DNA of 64,000 bases from Isoetes taiwanensis (lineage: Eukaryota > Streptophyta > Lycopodiopsida > Isoetales > Isoetaceae): contig JAJEKV010000575.1 of NCBI GenBank assembly GCA_021234155.1, forward strand, positions 62,001 through 126,000. The letters are read 5' to 3'. The notes below the pieces were generated by a model, which was given only the letters and a program-made list of their open reading frames with translations, ran no database searches and was not told the DNA's origin. This document shows, piece by piece, positions 37,420 through 49,000 of this stretch; the first letter of the stretch is position 1, and each line of letters opens with the position of its first letter. A program made the position numbers and the translations under genes.

Positions 37420-38340
37420 ATGGCTGGCGATTTGTGTTAGAAGAGGCCGATTTGGCCGGATTGCTCTTCTTAGAGCATAAGCGTCGATTCGGCGAATTGC
37501 CAATAGATTTATTCATGGTTTTTTCGAGCGAGAATAAGATTCGAAAACCCGAAGGTATGCTTGAATTCATCTTTGTTCTATTCCAAGACAGAATGGACAT
37601 TTGCTCCTCTATCTTGTTTATTTTTTGTGATTTTTAAAGAATATTATGTCAGTCTTTAGAAACAGGGGCAATAAGCATGAATCGCATTCCGATACACCAA
37701 GCCGTATTAATCGCGTAAGGGGACGATTTAGTTTGTGGGCTCATCTTTGAGCAAAACCAAGCTTAAATTGGCGGGGTTACGATGCTTCCTTCCGGAGATT
37801 TTGGGTCAGAATAAGAATCTGCTGTCTGAAAGGTAATTTGGAATTTATTTTAGTCCGAGCAGATTCAAGATAGATGGAACACTTGTTCTTAATTTATCTT
37901 GATTATCTCATGTAATGATCAAACAAATTTTTTTATACCATCTCTCCGCATGAGGGTAAAGTTTCTCGGCATTCTCACAACCAATTATTTGTCGCTATAT
38001 CCCTTTGTGATAAAGTCCGTTTTTGCAATCCGCCTATTATAAGGTATTTCACGATATATGGAAAAGCTCTTCTGATTTATTTTCACTAGCTTCTATCTTA
38101 GTTTTGCCACGTCTATTCTTTGGATTTATAATTGGTGCTAGCTTATTGGCATACCATTTAAGTTAGTATTTACTAAATGGAAATGGATATGCCTTGCTAG
38201 AGTATATTGAGATAATGATGGAAGGAATGGGAGAATCCGGCTATATGGATTTGGAAGAGGAGCCAGAATTACAAGTCAATGAAAACCAGGTTAGATAAAT
38301 AGTAAAAAATTATTGATGTTGGGCAATTTGAGATATTCAT
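37420..38340 (+). pseudogene. Unidentified coding-like fragment
   Basis: A plus-strand open stretch at 37,434-37,637 encodes LEEADLAGLLFLEHKRRFGE and a following FMVFSSENKIRKPEGMLEFI segment. Near 38,190-38,290 is another open piece (LLEYIEIMMEGMGESGYMDL) ending at a GT-donor-like CCAG|GTTAG. Composition looks protein-coding, but I do not recognise the family. The Tat-like element inserted just downstream. Confidence 0.3.
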
Positions 38341-38364
38341 ATTTTTAAGCGAAGTTTGACTATT

Positions 38365-38369
38365 ATAAT
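38365..38369. repeat. Target site duplication ATAAT (left)
   Basis: ATAAT directly precedes the left LTR (TGTTAGCC) and is repeated exactly at 48,996-49,000 after the right LTR. Confidence 0.9.
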
Positions 38370-40781
38370 TGTTAGCCTAAAACCTGGAATTTTAGCCTAA
38401 CCTCAAAGGAATCTTAAACAGAATGGTTAGAACCTCCAGATCACTTAGGGTGATCAATCCTTGTCATATGAAACCAGAAAAATTCATTTTTGAAGTGCTA
38501 GTTTTTCAAAATCACTTGAGTCACCGAAATTGAAAAAAGCTGCCGAGCAAAAGCGAACTTGCAGACACACCTTGAGAGATTTTGAAGATCTGATTGGTGT
38601 TATAAGTGGTCAACAAGTGGAGAGGAAAATGGTCAAAGGCAGGTCAAAAAGTTGGCGTTGCCAAAAGAGAGCCAAATTTTGCAGATGGAGTTTGATGGGA
38701 AATTTTTGGGTTGGGATCTGTGCGGAACAACTTCAAAATAGCCTCTAGATCACGTGCAAAAGGTTTGAATAGCAAAAGGATGTTTTAGTTTTCCGTAAGT
38801 AAACAAAACCTCAAGAAAAGAACAAACTCATACTTGATTATGAAAAGAAAAATCTTTTTATATGTTTTCTCAGAATGTATAGGTTTCTAGGATTCCTATA
38901 AGGATGAAATACAACTATCGAAGAGGATATAATCTACGAGTAAGTGTTTTTGGTCTTGTTTTTTTTTTTTTGCTTTTTAAAAGAGCAATCTGGGAATTAC
39001 AAAAAATGGATGTACAATGATGAAAAGCGATTTTTCAGGGCAAAGACTATGCATTATAGCAATGTAGTGCGAGAAAGTTTGATAATGTCAACAGGGTATT
39101 ACCAAAGTTTGAAAATGATAATGCTTGAGTAATAATGCTTGAGAGCAATTTCAAAATGTATGAGTCTTTTCGAGTGCTTCAAAAATACCAATGAAGTAAT
39201 ATGGAATGATTATTTAAGTTTGCAATCGAGGTGCCGATCTTTGAGCAGTCTACAAGGCTAAGGGACTTCAATCTCGAACGAAATAGAGCTGGAATCGGAA
39301 GCAGAAAGAGCAAAATGATATCAAAATATTGATCCAAAAATCCAGAGGTATATCTCGAGGGCGTGTCGATTTGATCACGGAATCTTTGGTTCAAGAACTG
39401 TTTTTTCCACAAAACTAGCTCGGTACTGAAAGTGATTTAAGGCCCAAATTGAGCAATTTCTATCAAATCAAGTGCCACGAGGAGGATCATCGAGGTCTCG
39501 TAAAAGGTTGAGGAGCTGATTTCGGGAGAAAATTGGCGGGGATTCAATCAAATTATGGCACTAATTGGCGGATTTTAGCGAGTTCCCCTATTTCTTAGGG
39601 TTCATCGAAAATTCTTAAGGATGATATATCCCACAGGCGGAGTGGTTCCGGAGGCTGGTATATAAGGAAAAGTGCTGACTCAACTATTAATCGTATGCGT
39701 GCTACGCAGAGGGGACACCCGGCCGTGTGTGGCCCCCCCCACGCCGTGGAAAAATTGGGGGTGACACGAACTATGCGTAATTAGATAGGGTAGATAGGCT
39801 AGAATAGGTTTTTATTTTTTGTACGCATCCCAAGAATCCAATTTTGAAGGCCTTCCCAGGGTTTTTTCAAACTTAAAAAGGCTATGTTAGCTCTTTTTTG
39901 CCAAGCTTTCCATCTAGAAGGTTTTCGGGTCAAACCGAAATATTTAAATTTTGTCCATTTTGACCCATGGTCAATGAATATTGCAACATAGGGATGGTGA
40001 AAAAGTCATGGGAAAAGATGGGAAAAAGGTGTAAATAGGCTATACTAGGGTTTAGGAAGATGAAATGAGAATGAGAAAAGAGTTTTCTTGCCTTTGAAGT
40101 TTTTTCAAGATCATTAGGGGGGCAATTCTCAATTGAGGGGTAGGATCAATAAGAAAATGGGTAGTGAAATGATGGGAAAAGGTCTCAAAAGTGGAAAAAA
40201 AATGGTGAAAGAAAGGTTATAAAAGGTTCATAGGACATAAAAAGGTGGATATGGAATGAAGACAAGATGGGTACCTCCAGAGCACTTGATTTCATCTCAG
40301 ATTGTCTCTAATGCTCAAATCATACCTCATAGTGAAGATACATTTGCTCAAAGCCTAAGGGTCTTCCAAACTTCTATAAGGGTCTTCCAAACTTCAAGGC
40401 TAGAATAAGAGCACATTTCACTTCCAAGATGGCATCCTTATGTGTGTGACTTCAAACTACTAATGAAACTCAAGCAAGCTTCATAAGGTTGAGCTACGGT
40501 AAAACAACTTGTGCTTCTTTGATAATCTTGCTATAGCCCTTTGCACAGTCTTCAAATCGGAGGAAAATGTTAAACAAATGGGAATGTGTCTATAGGTATT
40601 TTACCTCAAAGGAAAAGATTAGGCTATAAAAGGAGATCCCCAATGCCTTCCAAACTTGGTCAAATGTCTTCCAAACTCTAATGGGATCACAATAGCCTGA
40701 AACTTTTCCTTAGAGGAAGTATGGATGAAACAAAAGTTTTTGATAATAGATGCTAGTCCATGTTGCCAGAAATGGGCAACA
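38370..40781 (-). repeat. 3' LTR of the Tat-like element (left copy)
   Basis: Plus-strand TGTTAGCCTAAAACC to GGGCAACA. Collinear with 46,561-48,995. Lacks a ~50-bp segment present in the right copy (about 46,818-46,868) and carries an extra 12-bp hairpin segment near its inner end (TTGCCCATTTCTGGCAA on the minus strand). Confidence 0.9.
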
Positions 40782-41500
40782 TCTCCTCAAAGGAAAGAAT
40801 AGGCTGGTCCCCTCAGCCTAACAGATGTAAGCTTAGACTCGAGGATCTTCAAAATCAAAAGTGCGGTGTGAGAATGATGTAGAGTAATGAAATGAGTGGT
40901 ATGAGTGTGAGATGAACTCTGCTATGGTGGAAATGTGGTGCAGAGCATTGTAGGGAATGAAAATAAAAGGATAGAAGGTTGAAATGGAATGTAGGGCAAC
41001 TTATAGGCAGATGAAAATGGAGGAGAAAAGAATGAACCTGCATATGACAGTAAATCAAGGTTAGCATGAGTGCCAAGCAAGATGTGGAAAATTATATATG
41101 GATAGCACTCTAGAACTCCAATGGAGAAGCAAGGTCTTTATGAAGAATAGGCCAGTTTAGAAGACAGATGAAATGTTTTAACAAATGGTCTGTCATGACA
41201 ACATAGAGCCCATTAATAGGTAATAATCAAAGTCTTCATCCCTTGTGGTCACATTCACGCAGACTAAGCGAGAAAAAACACAATATCAAACCTCAAAGAA
41301 TATGCTAATCAAAAAAAAGAAATATTAAAAACTCAGCTTTGAAATTATGAACTAACCTATTCTAAGCTAGAACAAATGCTTATATAGAAGTGAAGAGGCT
41401 CAAAGCGAGGCATCTTTGAGGCCAATATCTTTAAGGTGTTGAATATTAATGGGATTTGGCGGTTCTAATCTGTACCAAGATCTACCAACCTATAAGATGA
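40782..41500 (-). other. 3' non-coding region of the Tat-like element
   Basis: About 700 bp between the integrase C-terminus and the 3' LTR without recognisable coding. On the minus strand the last bases before the LTR read CCTTTGAGGAGA, a short purine-rich tract suited to plus-strand priming. Confidence 0.6.
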
Positions 41501-42575
41501 GCCAAAGCATCTCCTAAAAATCGATAGGGACCCTCCTGGGGATTTTCAAACTTTGAAAGCTTTCCTTCATCTTTAGCATTCCACTTTAAAACTAGTTCCA
41601 TAGGTGCAAACTTGTCTTGTAGTTTGTGAGCAGACTTGAAAAGCTCTTTGCACTCTTAGCCTTCTTCAAACAAGTTGTAATTCTCTGCAACAAACCTTTC
41701 TTCATCTAATTTTATGAGAACTTCATACACGGTGCTTCAAGGCTTGAGAAAACTCCAACTCAAGCTTGAGTGCCATCCTTAAAGAAGGTATCTCTAACTC
41801 ATTTGGAATAACTGCCTCTACTCCATATACTAAACTGAAAGGTGAGGCATTAGTAGCTGCTTTAGAAGTAATTCTATGAGCCCAAAGAGCATCATATAAT
41901 TTCAAGTGCCAATCCCTTTGGTTTTGGCAAAAACTGTTTTACTGCAAAATACCCTTAAGCACTTTGTTAGTAGACTTCGGCTTGGCCATTTCCTTGAGGA
42001 TAATAGGCTGAGCTTTTCACATGCTTGATCTTGAGGCTTGAAACAAGGAAATTAATAACTTCATTAATAAAAGTAGAGCCTCTATCAGTCAAAATTTTTA
42101 AAAGGAATGCCAAACCTAGAGCAAATATTCTCATGCAAAAATCTAGCGATAGTATGGGCATTTGCTTTCCTTAAAGGTCTTGCGACCACTTGGTGACAGA
42201 TTCTGTAGCCACTACAATGTATTCATCTTTGGTGAGGATGGGGATTGATAGGGCCAACATAGTCAATCCCCAAACTTGAAATGGACCCGGGGAGACAATT
42301 CTGTAAGAGGAGCGAGGATGCAAGATTCTTTTGCCAAATATCGGCATTGATGACAAGTCTTTATAATATCATAACAATCTTTAAATAAATGAGGCGGAAA
42401 TAACTGGACCTCGATATTTTCTTGGCGGTTGTATCTGCTGCAAAATGACCACCACAAACACCTTTGTGATTTTTCAGCAAGTACCGGGCGACTTCATCTT
42501 CATCAACACATCTTAAGAGTACACCATCCCTATTTACCTTGCACAAGATGTCACCAACCAAGGAGTAAGTCAAAC
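41500..42575 (-). pseudogene. Integrase of the Tat-like element
   Basis: Zinc-binding HHCC region: KNHKG, GGHFA and CHQC between 42,460 and 42,350. Catalytic core: ILTDRGSTFINEV (second Asp) and SAYYPQGNGQAEVY (Glu) between 42,100 and 41,970. After the core comes SPFSLVYGVEAVIPNELE near 41,850-41,800 and a C-terminal GPYRF module near 41,540. It inserts the element's cDNA. Frame changes separate the sub-domains. Confidence 0.85.
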
Positions 42576-42839
42576 ATTTTAACTTAAACTTGTAAGCTTG
42601 GCTTTTGAAAATTCAGAAGGTATCTCCTGATACTGAAGGAACCTCCTAATAGGTTGTTGCCAACCTTGAGCTGATGTAGTTGACAAGTCCTGCTCATTTA
42701 AAACAAGGTTAGTCATTTCTTCTTCTTGTATCAACTCCTCATGTTCAAAGTAGGCAGCAGGCAAGTATAAACTCGGGTTGTTCAATACACATGAATAACC
42801 TTTACCTTTAAATCATAAGATTGAAGCCTACAAGCCCAC

Positions 42840-43200
42840 CTATGAAGCTTAGGTTTTTCTAATTTCTTACCATACAAAAGGGCATGGGGTTCTGCTGCAT
42901 GTAGATAGTGGCTTGGGATTTTTGTAAAAGATGACCCCTGCTGTCTCGATCAAAAAGATGAGAGCAGCACTCCTTTCTATCTTAGCATACTTCTCTTCAG
43001 TTTGAGACCATTGTTTGCTTGCAAAAGCAATAGGGTGTCTATCCTGCAAAATGGCAACTCCAGCAGCCTTTTTAGTGATAGTTATGTAAACTTTAAATGG
43101 TAATGAAAGGTCTGGAGTTTTAAAAGTGTAGAATGGCAAATAGCCTCTATGATGCAAAAAAGCTTTTTCACACTCATCGGTCAAACAATGAGGCCTATAT
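42840..43200 (-). pseudogene. Gypsy-type RNase H of the Tat-like element
   Basis: TDECEKAF at the connection end, PFKVYITITKKAAGVAILQ for the first strand (the usual catalytic DAS appears as TIT) and HPIAFASKQWSQTEEKYAKI. This is the standard RNase H directly after gypsy RT. The altered first catalytic position fits the degenerate gypsy RNase H known in elements that gained a second RNase H. Confidence 0.8.
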
Positions 43201-43439
43201 TTACTTTCTCTTTTTACTAACTTGGCCTACTCTAGTCAACTTAGAGATAGGACTAATAAGGTGAGAGAAAGTTAGGCACATACACTCTTAAGAAAGAGGT
43301 CATTCCCATAAATCCCTTGACTTCTTTAATTGTCACGGGTGTTTGAAGCTTTTTAAAGCTATGATCTTCTCTTGACTACTTGAAGGCCTTTAGCGAAACC
43401 TCATGGCCTAAGAGCTGGCCCTTGGATGCCAAAAAGATG

Positions 43440-43960
43440 CACTTCTTTGGGTTTAGATTAACTCCGGTTTATGCACTGACAATGTAAATATCCTTGTTAG
43501 CTCGAAATATGATCACTTGTACCAATTACCTAAGCATAAATCATCAAGATAAACTCTGAATTGCTTTCGGGAGTCATGTTTGCAAAGGCAGTATCCATAG
43601 CTCTCTCGAAATGTAGCGGGGGCATTCATTAAGCCAAAAGGCATCCTTTTCATTGCATAAGTTCCCATGGAGTAATGAAGGATGTCTTTGGCTGATCTTC
43701 TTTTTGATGCTAATCTGATTAAAACCGGAGAAACCATCCAAAAATGAGTACATAGACTTGCCAGCCACTTGCATAAAGTATTTCTTCCAAAAAGGCAAAG
43801 GCAACAATCTTTGTGATGGCTTTATTTAGATCTCTATAATCCACACATATTCTTAGAGAACCATTCTTTTTTAGAACTGGAACAATACAAGAAACCCAAG
43901 AAGGGTTCACAATGTCAACTATCAAACGACTCCTGCATTTTGAATAATTCACCTTGATAA
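43440..43960 (-). pseudogene. Reverse transcriptase of the Tat-like element
   Basis: VPVLKKNGSLRICVDYRDLN at the fingers, SFLDGFSGFNQI carrying the first catalytic Asp, MPFGLMNAPATF, and FRVYLDDLC with the YxDD box at about 43,545. Order and spacing are normal for Ty3/gypsy. Frameshifts occur after YRDLN and after FNQI. Confidence 0.9.
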
Positions 43961-44289
43961 GATCTAAAAAGTGAGGAATTAATTCTTCTCAATCTGCATG
44001 ATGGGTTTAGTATCTTCCACGAACTTTTATCTCAAACTCACAAATGCTCCTATCAACCCCTTTCAATTCGAATATTCCCATGCAAAAATATCCACCCAAT
44101 CTTCAAAGTACTTAATCATTTTACCTTTGCAATCTTCATCATATAGATCTCCCATTTGCAAAGTCTGGACATACCTCCTTTGTGCACTTCAAGTTCTTTT
44201 TGTGTGATTGCTAGGTTGATGGTCAAGATAGGATGGCGAGAGAGTTCATCTTCATCTAGGACATCTTCCTTGATAGCTCCCTCGAGAGA

Positions 44290-44700
44290 GATGCTCTAAG
44301 TGTGTTTTCTGCACAAAGAATCAGCCTCAAAGTTTTTAGATCTTGGAATATGATAAATTTCCCAATGATCAAAAAAGTTAGCAATTCTCGAGCTTGTGTG
44401 TTCGGATCCTCCATATCTTGATGTTTTGTTTGGTATTCTCCCAAAATCTGTTTGCAAACAAGTTGTGAGTCTCCATAGATAACAATATGGGAAATATTCA
44501 TGAACCTTGCTTCTGTAGGCCTGCAATGAGGGCCCTATATTCTGCTGCATTAGAAGAAATATTAGGATGAATTCTCCTATCTTAGTCATCAGCTTAAGAT
44601 CGTGCATCCTTGAGAATAGCAAAAGAAGAAGCAATCCCTAATTTCTTAGACATACCTCCATCAAACCAAAGGTAGGCCTTGTTTTCTTTTGGATCGGGGA
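44290..44700 (-). pseudogene. Additional archaeal-type RNase H upstream of the RT
   Basis: Minus-strand pieces give YLWFDGGMSKK (first catalytic Asp, about 44,640-44,680), an N-A-A-E-Y-A-L-I-A-G-like helix carrying Glu near 44,540, IVIYGDSQLVCKQ (second Asp, near 44,475) and IPRSKNFEADSLC (last Asp, near 44,310). All four RNase HI catalytic acids are visible, while the gypsy RNase H downstream lacks its first. Tat elements are known to have acquired such a domain. Here it lies between protease and RT. Two frameshifts or stops interrupt it. Confidence 0.8.
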
Positions 44701-44869
44701 ACTCTACATGAGCAAAGTTGATAACTTACGCATTTATATCAACATCTAGACCTAAGCTGTAAACTCTAACTCTTCTTCCCCGCAAGATATCCACATCTAT
44801 GAATCTAATGTTAGCGAGGAAAGGTTTGGTTTACAGTTTAATGGAAGTTGCTCCATTTGAAATAGTGCA

Positions 44870-45190
44870 AATACCTTGAGACCATATAGGCCTAGCATCT
44901 CTTTTGTTTTCATCCACCTTCTTCCCGGTAATAAATCATAAATGTTAGCATGATTAACATTCTCAAAGTCAACAACCACAAATGTAGCTAAGACAATGAT
45001 TCCCCCAGATTATTGCAGACACATTTCTCACCACTCCCTTTGGTACTACCTTAGCATTGGAAAGGATTTTAGAACAATAGAAGTGTTGTCTTCTACTTTG
45101 AGATTGATGTTTTCATAACATGATAAGGCATGACATTTGGGGAGGAACCTCCATCCAACAAAACCTTATCTAAATGGAGGTACCTATAGT
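44870..45190 (-). pseudogene. Aspartic protease of the Tat-like element
   Basis: VLLDGGSSPNVMP near 45,140-45,170 is the retropepsin active-site motif in the Tat style. FVVVDFENVNHANIYDLLPG (about 44,920-44,980) corresponds to the conserved DLLLGRPW end motif, here with PGRRW. It would process Gag-Pol. Frames shift in between. Confidence 0.7.
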
Positions 45191-46519
45191 AGCAGCTCAA
45201 AATCTTTACATTTTATACCTTTGAAACGGGGAGGAGCTATATATCGAGGATTTGGCTGAAATGTTACCTTAGGAGCTACACTTGGTGTGTGAGAACTTGC
45301 GGATGTACTGAATGGAGCCCTAGCGTGTTTGCACAACCATAACATCTTGTTCTTCTTGTTCTTACGCACAAGTCTCAATAAAACTAATATTGGACACTGT
45401 TTACCTTTTTCTTGCTTTGCAAGGTAATTCTTGACAACTGCAGAACTTCTCTTCATGACCTATCTCTTTGCAAAAAAGAACAAGCAGGACATTCTCTACC
45501 AAAATGGCCCCTTTTGTGGCATTTAGGACAAGATCTTGCAAAGCAATTTTTCAGCCCTATGATAGGGTTTACCCACAGTTTGTGCATTCAGGTATGGTGA
45601 GCTAGAAGAAGGAGCATTATTACTATTTTTAACTCCATGAGTTGTTTGGTAACTTCTAAGAGAGCTTCAGATACCTTACTTATCTCAGATTTCATTTTCA
45701 CGAAACACGGGGGTCTAGCTCTTCAACTTTTGGCTTCTTCTTTTCCTTACTGAACTGCATACAGGGGGGCAGCATTAGCATAGTGTGACTCGTGGCCGGT
45801 ATCATGATGAGGAGGGTAGAATGGATCTCGATTTCATCATGGGGCGAGATAGCTTAGCATTTCTACTAAATCTCAAGCCTTTACAAATGTCTTATGGATT
45901 GAATCTAGCTCACCAAACTTTTTGAAGCTTTAATAACTTTCTATAAATCTTAGGCCTAGACATCGGACCTCACGATAAAGGAAGCAACCAGATGCAAGGT
46001 TGGGTGGAAACATGGTTCCTATTACACACCAGCAAATAAGAGTTAAATCTTTCCACATCTTTGTTTCACACTTTCACGATTTAATAGAAAAGGAATTGAG
46101 CTCAAAAACAAGGTCCTGGGGTGAAGTAGTCTTACCAAACCTTGTGAGAAACCTTTGTTCCAATTCATCCCACTTAGTACCTATTGTGATTCGAAATCAA
46201 CCAAGATCTGGCCTCATCACCTTTCATGCATTTGATAAACTCAGCAAACTGGTACCTTTCTTCTTTCCATGCTCCTCATAATATTCTTCAAAATTCTTCA
46301 AGAAATGGTTAGCATTCATGGAAGAATCATAACAAGGAAGAAAGCAGTGTATAGTGAGCTCAAATTGGTAAGGAGCTTGTGGAGGAAAAGGCAAAGCGTA
46401 AAACATTTGTAACATTTCTTTGTGGGCGGTAGCCACTTTCATGCTTACCCCTACTAGATCACGGTTGACACTGTTACCTCGGGTTGCTCGCCGAGCTCAG
46501 TGGTCTTTCTTGGTGCCAT
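45184..46519 (-). pseudogene. gag of the Tat-like element with zinc knuckle
   Basis: A start codon at 46,519 gives MAPRKTTELGEQPEVTVS, shortly after the 5' LTR. A capsid-like segment (ELTIHCFLPCYDSSMNANHF) follows at about 46,370-46,300. The CX2CX4HX4C zinc knuckle CPKCHKRGHFGRECPAC lies at 45,483-45,530. Gag packages the RNA into virus-like particles. Stops and indels break the frame repeatedly. Confidence 0.8.
45489..45530 (-). other. Zinc knuckle (CX2CX4HX4C) in gag
   Basis: The motif CPKCHKRGHFGREC has exact spacing with all four ligands present. It marks the nucleocapsid end of gag. Confidence 0.9.
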
Positions 46520-46539
46520 GGAGTTCAACTTCGGTGAAA

Positions 46540-46560
46540 ATCTCGGTAGAACCTCCAAAA
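46540..46560 (-). promoter_or_regulatory. Probable primer binding site of the Tat-like element
   Basis: On the minus strand the LTR is followed within a few bases by TGGAGGTTCTACCGAGAT, which starts with the TGG that pairs with tRNA 3' CCA. I could not assign the tRNA species by eye. Confidence 0.5.
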
Positions 46561-48995
46561 TGTTAGCCTAAAACACGGAATTTTAGCCTAACCTCAAAGG
46601 AATCTTAAGCAGAATGGTTAGAACCTCAGATCACTTAGGTGATCAATCCTTGTCATATGAAACCAGAAAATTCATTTTGAAGTGCTAGTTTTTCAAAATC
46701 ACTTGAGTCCCCTAAAACTGAAAAAAGCATGAGCAAAAACTAAACTTGCGCAGAACACACCTTTGAGATTTTGAAGATCGATTGGTGTTATAAGTAGTCA
46801 ACAAGCAGAGGAAAATGGTTGAGAAGATTTGACTTGATTTGAATAAGGGAGGGTCAAGAAAATCGAGGTCAAAAGGCAGGTCAAAAAGTTGGCGATGCCA
46901 AAAGCAGAGCCAAATTTTGCAGATGGAGTTTGATGGGAAATTTTGGGTTGGGATCTGTGGCACAACTTCAAAATAGCCTCTAGATCACGTGCAAAAGGTT
47001 TGAATAGCAAAGGATGTTTTAGTTTTCTGTAAGTAAACAAAACCTCAAGAAAAGAACAAACTACAGAATGATTATGAAAAGAAATCTTTTTATATGTTTT
47101 CTCCGAATGTATAGGTTTCTAGGATTCCTATAAGGATGAAATACAACTATCGAAGAGGATATAATCTCCGAGTAAGTGTTTTTGGTCTTGTTTTTGGTTT
47201 TTTTTTTTTTAAAAGAGCAATGCGAATTACAAAAATGGATGTACAATGATGAAAAAGCGATTTTTCGGGCAAAAGACTATGCATTATAGCAATGTGGTAC
47301 TGAAAGTTTGATAATGTCAGGGGGTATTACCAAAGTTTGAAAATGATAATGCTTGAGTAATAATGCTTGAGAGCAATTTCAAGCGTATGTATGAGTCTCG
47401 AAAGTGCTTCAAAAAATACCAATGAAGTAATATGGAATGATTATTTAAGTTTGCAATCGAGGGTGCCGATCTTTGAGTCAGTCAGCGAAGGGACTTCAAT
47501 CTCGAGCGAAATAGAGCTGGAATCGAAAGCAAGAGCCAGAGCAAAATGATATCAAAATATTGATGCGCCAAAATCACGAGAGGTATATCTCGAGGGCGTG
47601 TCGATTTGATCACGAATCTTTGGTTCAAGAAGCTTTTTTCCACAAAACTAGCTCGGTAAGTGATTTAAGGCCCAAATTGAGCAATTTCTATCAAATCAAG
47701 TGCCACAGAGGATCATCGAGGTCTCGAAAAGGTTGAGGAGCTGATTTAGGGGAGAAAATTGCTGGATTCAATCAAATTATGGCAATTTAATTGGCGGATT
47801 TAGCGAGGTTTCCCTATTTCTTAGGGTTCATGAAAATTCTTAAGGATGATATATCCCACGAGGCGGAGTGGTTACGGGAGGCTCGGTATATAAGGAAAAG
47901 TGCTGACTCAACTATTAAGCGTAAATTGCCCGCAGAGGGGACACCGACCCGTGTCACCGCCCCCCGCCCCGCCCACGTGGAAAAATTGGGGGTGACACGG
48001 AACTATGCGTAATTAGATAGGGTAGATAGGCTAGAATAGGTTTTTTATTTTTTGCACGCATCCCAAGAATCCAATTTTGAAGGCCTTCCCAAGGGTTTTT
48101 TCAAATTTAAAAAGGCTATGTTAGCTCTTTTTGCCAAGCTTTCCATCTAGAAGGTTTCGAGGTCAAACTGAAATATTTAAATTTTGTCCATTTTGACCCA
48201 TGGTCAATGAATATTGCAACATAGGGATGGTGAAAAAGTCATGGGAAAAGATGGGAAAAAGGGTGTAAATAGGCTATACTAGGGTTTAGGAAGATGAAAT
48301 GAGAATGAGAAAAGAGTTTTCTTGCCTTTGAAGTTTTTCAAGATCATTAGGGGGCAATTCTCAATTGAGGGTAGGATCAATAAGAAAATGGGTAGTGAAA
48401 TGATGGGAAAAGGTCTCAAAAGTGGAAAAAATGGTGAAAGAAAGGTTATAAAAGGTTCATAGGACATAAAAAGGTGGATATGGAATGAAGACAAGATGGG
48501 TACCTCTGTAGCACTTGATTTCATCTCAGATTGTCTCTAATGCTCAAATCATACCTCATAGTGAAGATACATTTGCTCAAAGCCTAAGGGTCTTCCAAAC
48601 TTCTATAAGGGTCTTCCAAACTTCAAGGCTAGAATAAGAGCACATTTCACTTCCAAGATGGCATCCTTATGTGTGTGACTTCAAACTACTAATGAAACTC
48701 AAGCAAGCTTCATAAGGTTGAGCTCGTAAAACAACTTGTGCTTCTTTGATAATCTTGCTATAGCCTTTGCACAGTCTTCAAATCGAGAGGAAAATGTTAA
48801 ACAAATGGGAATGTGTCTATAGGTATTTTACCTCCAAGGAAAAGATTAGGCTATAAAGGAGATCCCCAATGCCTTCAAACTTGGTCAAATGTCTTCCAAA
48901 CTCTAATGGGATCACAATAGCACGAAACTTTTTCCTTAGAGGAAGTATGGATGAAACAAAAGTTTTTGATAATAGATGCTAGTCCATGTTCAACA
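46561..48995 (-). repeat. 5' LTR of the Tat-like element (right copy)
   Basis: TGTTAGCCTAAAACACG to TGTTCAACA on the plus strand. It matches the left LTR along its length. Differences cluster at CG-rich spots and homopolymers, for example around the CCCC-rich segment at 47,940-48,000 against 39,710-39,775. Confidence 0.9.
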
Positions 48996-49000
48996 ATAAT
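48996..49000. repeat. Target site duplication ATAAT (right)
   Basis: Exact repeat of 38,365-38,369. Confidence 0.9.

Larger units (their letters stand above)
38370..48995 (-). mobile_element. Complete Tat-like Ty3/gypsy LTR retrotransposon with two RNase H domains (minus strand)
   Basis: Two ~2.4-kb LTRs begin TGTTAGCC and end CAACA on the plus strand and are flanked by ATAAT on both sides. Minus-strand order of the interior: leader/primer site, gag with zinc knuckle, protease (LLDGGSS), an archaeal-type RNase H (YLWFDGG...GDSQLV...FEADSL), reverse transcriptase (YLDD), the normal gypsy RNase H, and integrase with GPYRF-type C-terminus. Integrase text such as SPFSLVYGVEAVIPNELEIP is typical of the Tat lineage. 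LTRs are close in sequence apart from indels and CG sites, so insertion looks fairly recent. Coding frames carry many indels and stops. Confidence 0.9.

Noticed and set aside
47900-48010. CCCC-rich segment considered as a quadruplex or terminator
   Set aside because: It is part of both Tat-like LTRs, and base calls differ strongly between the copies, so its true sequence is not reliable.
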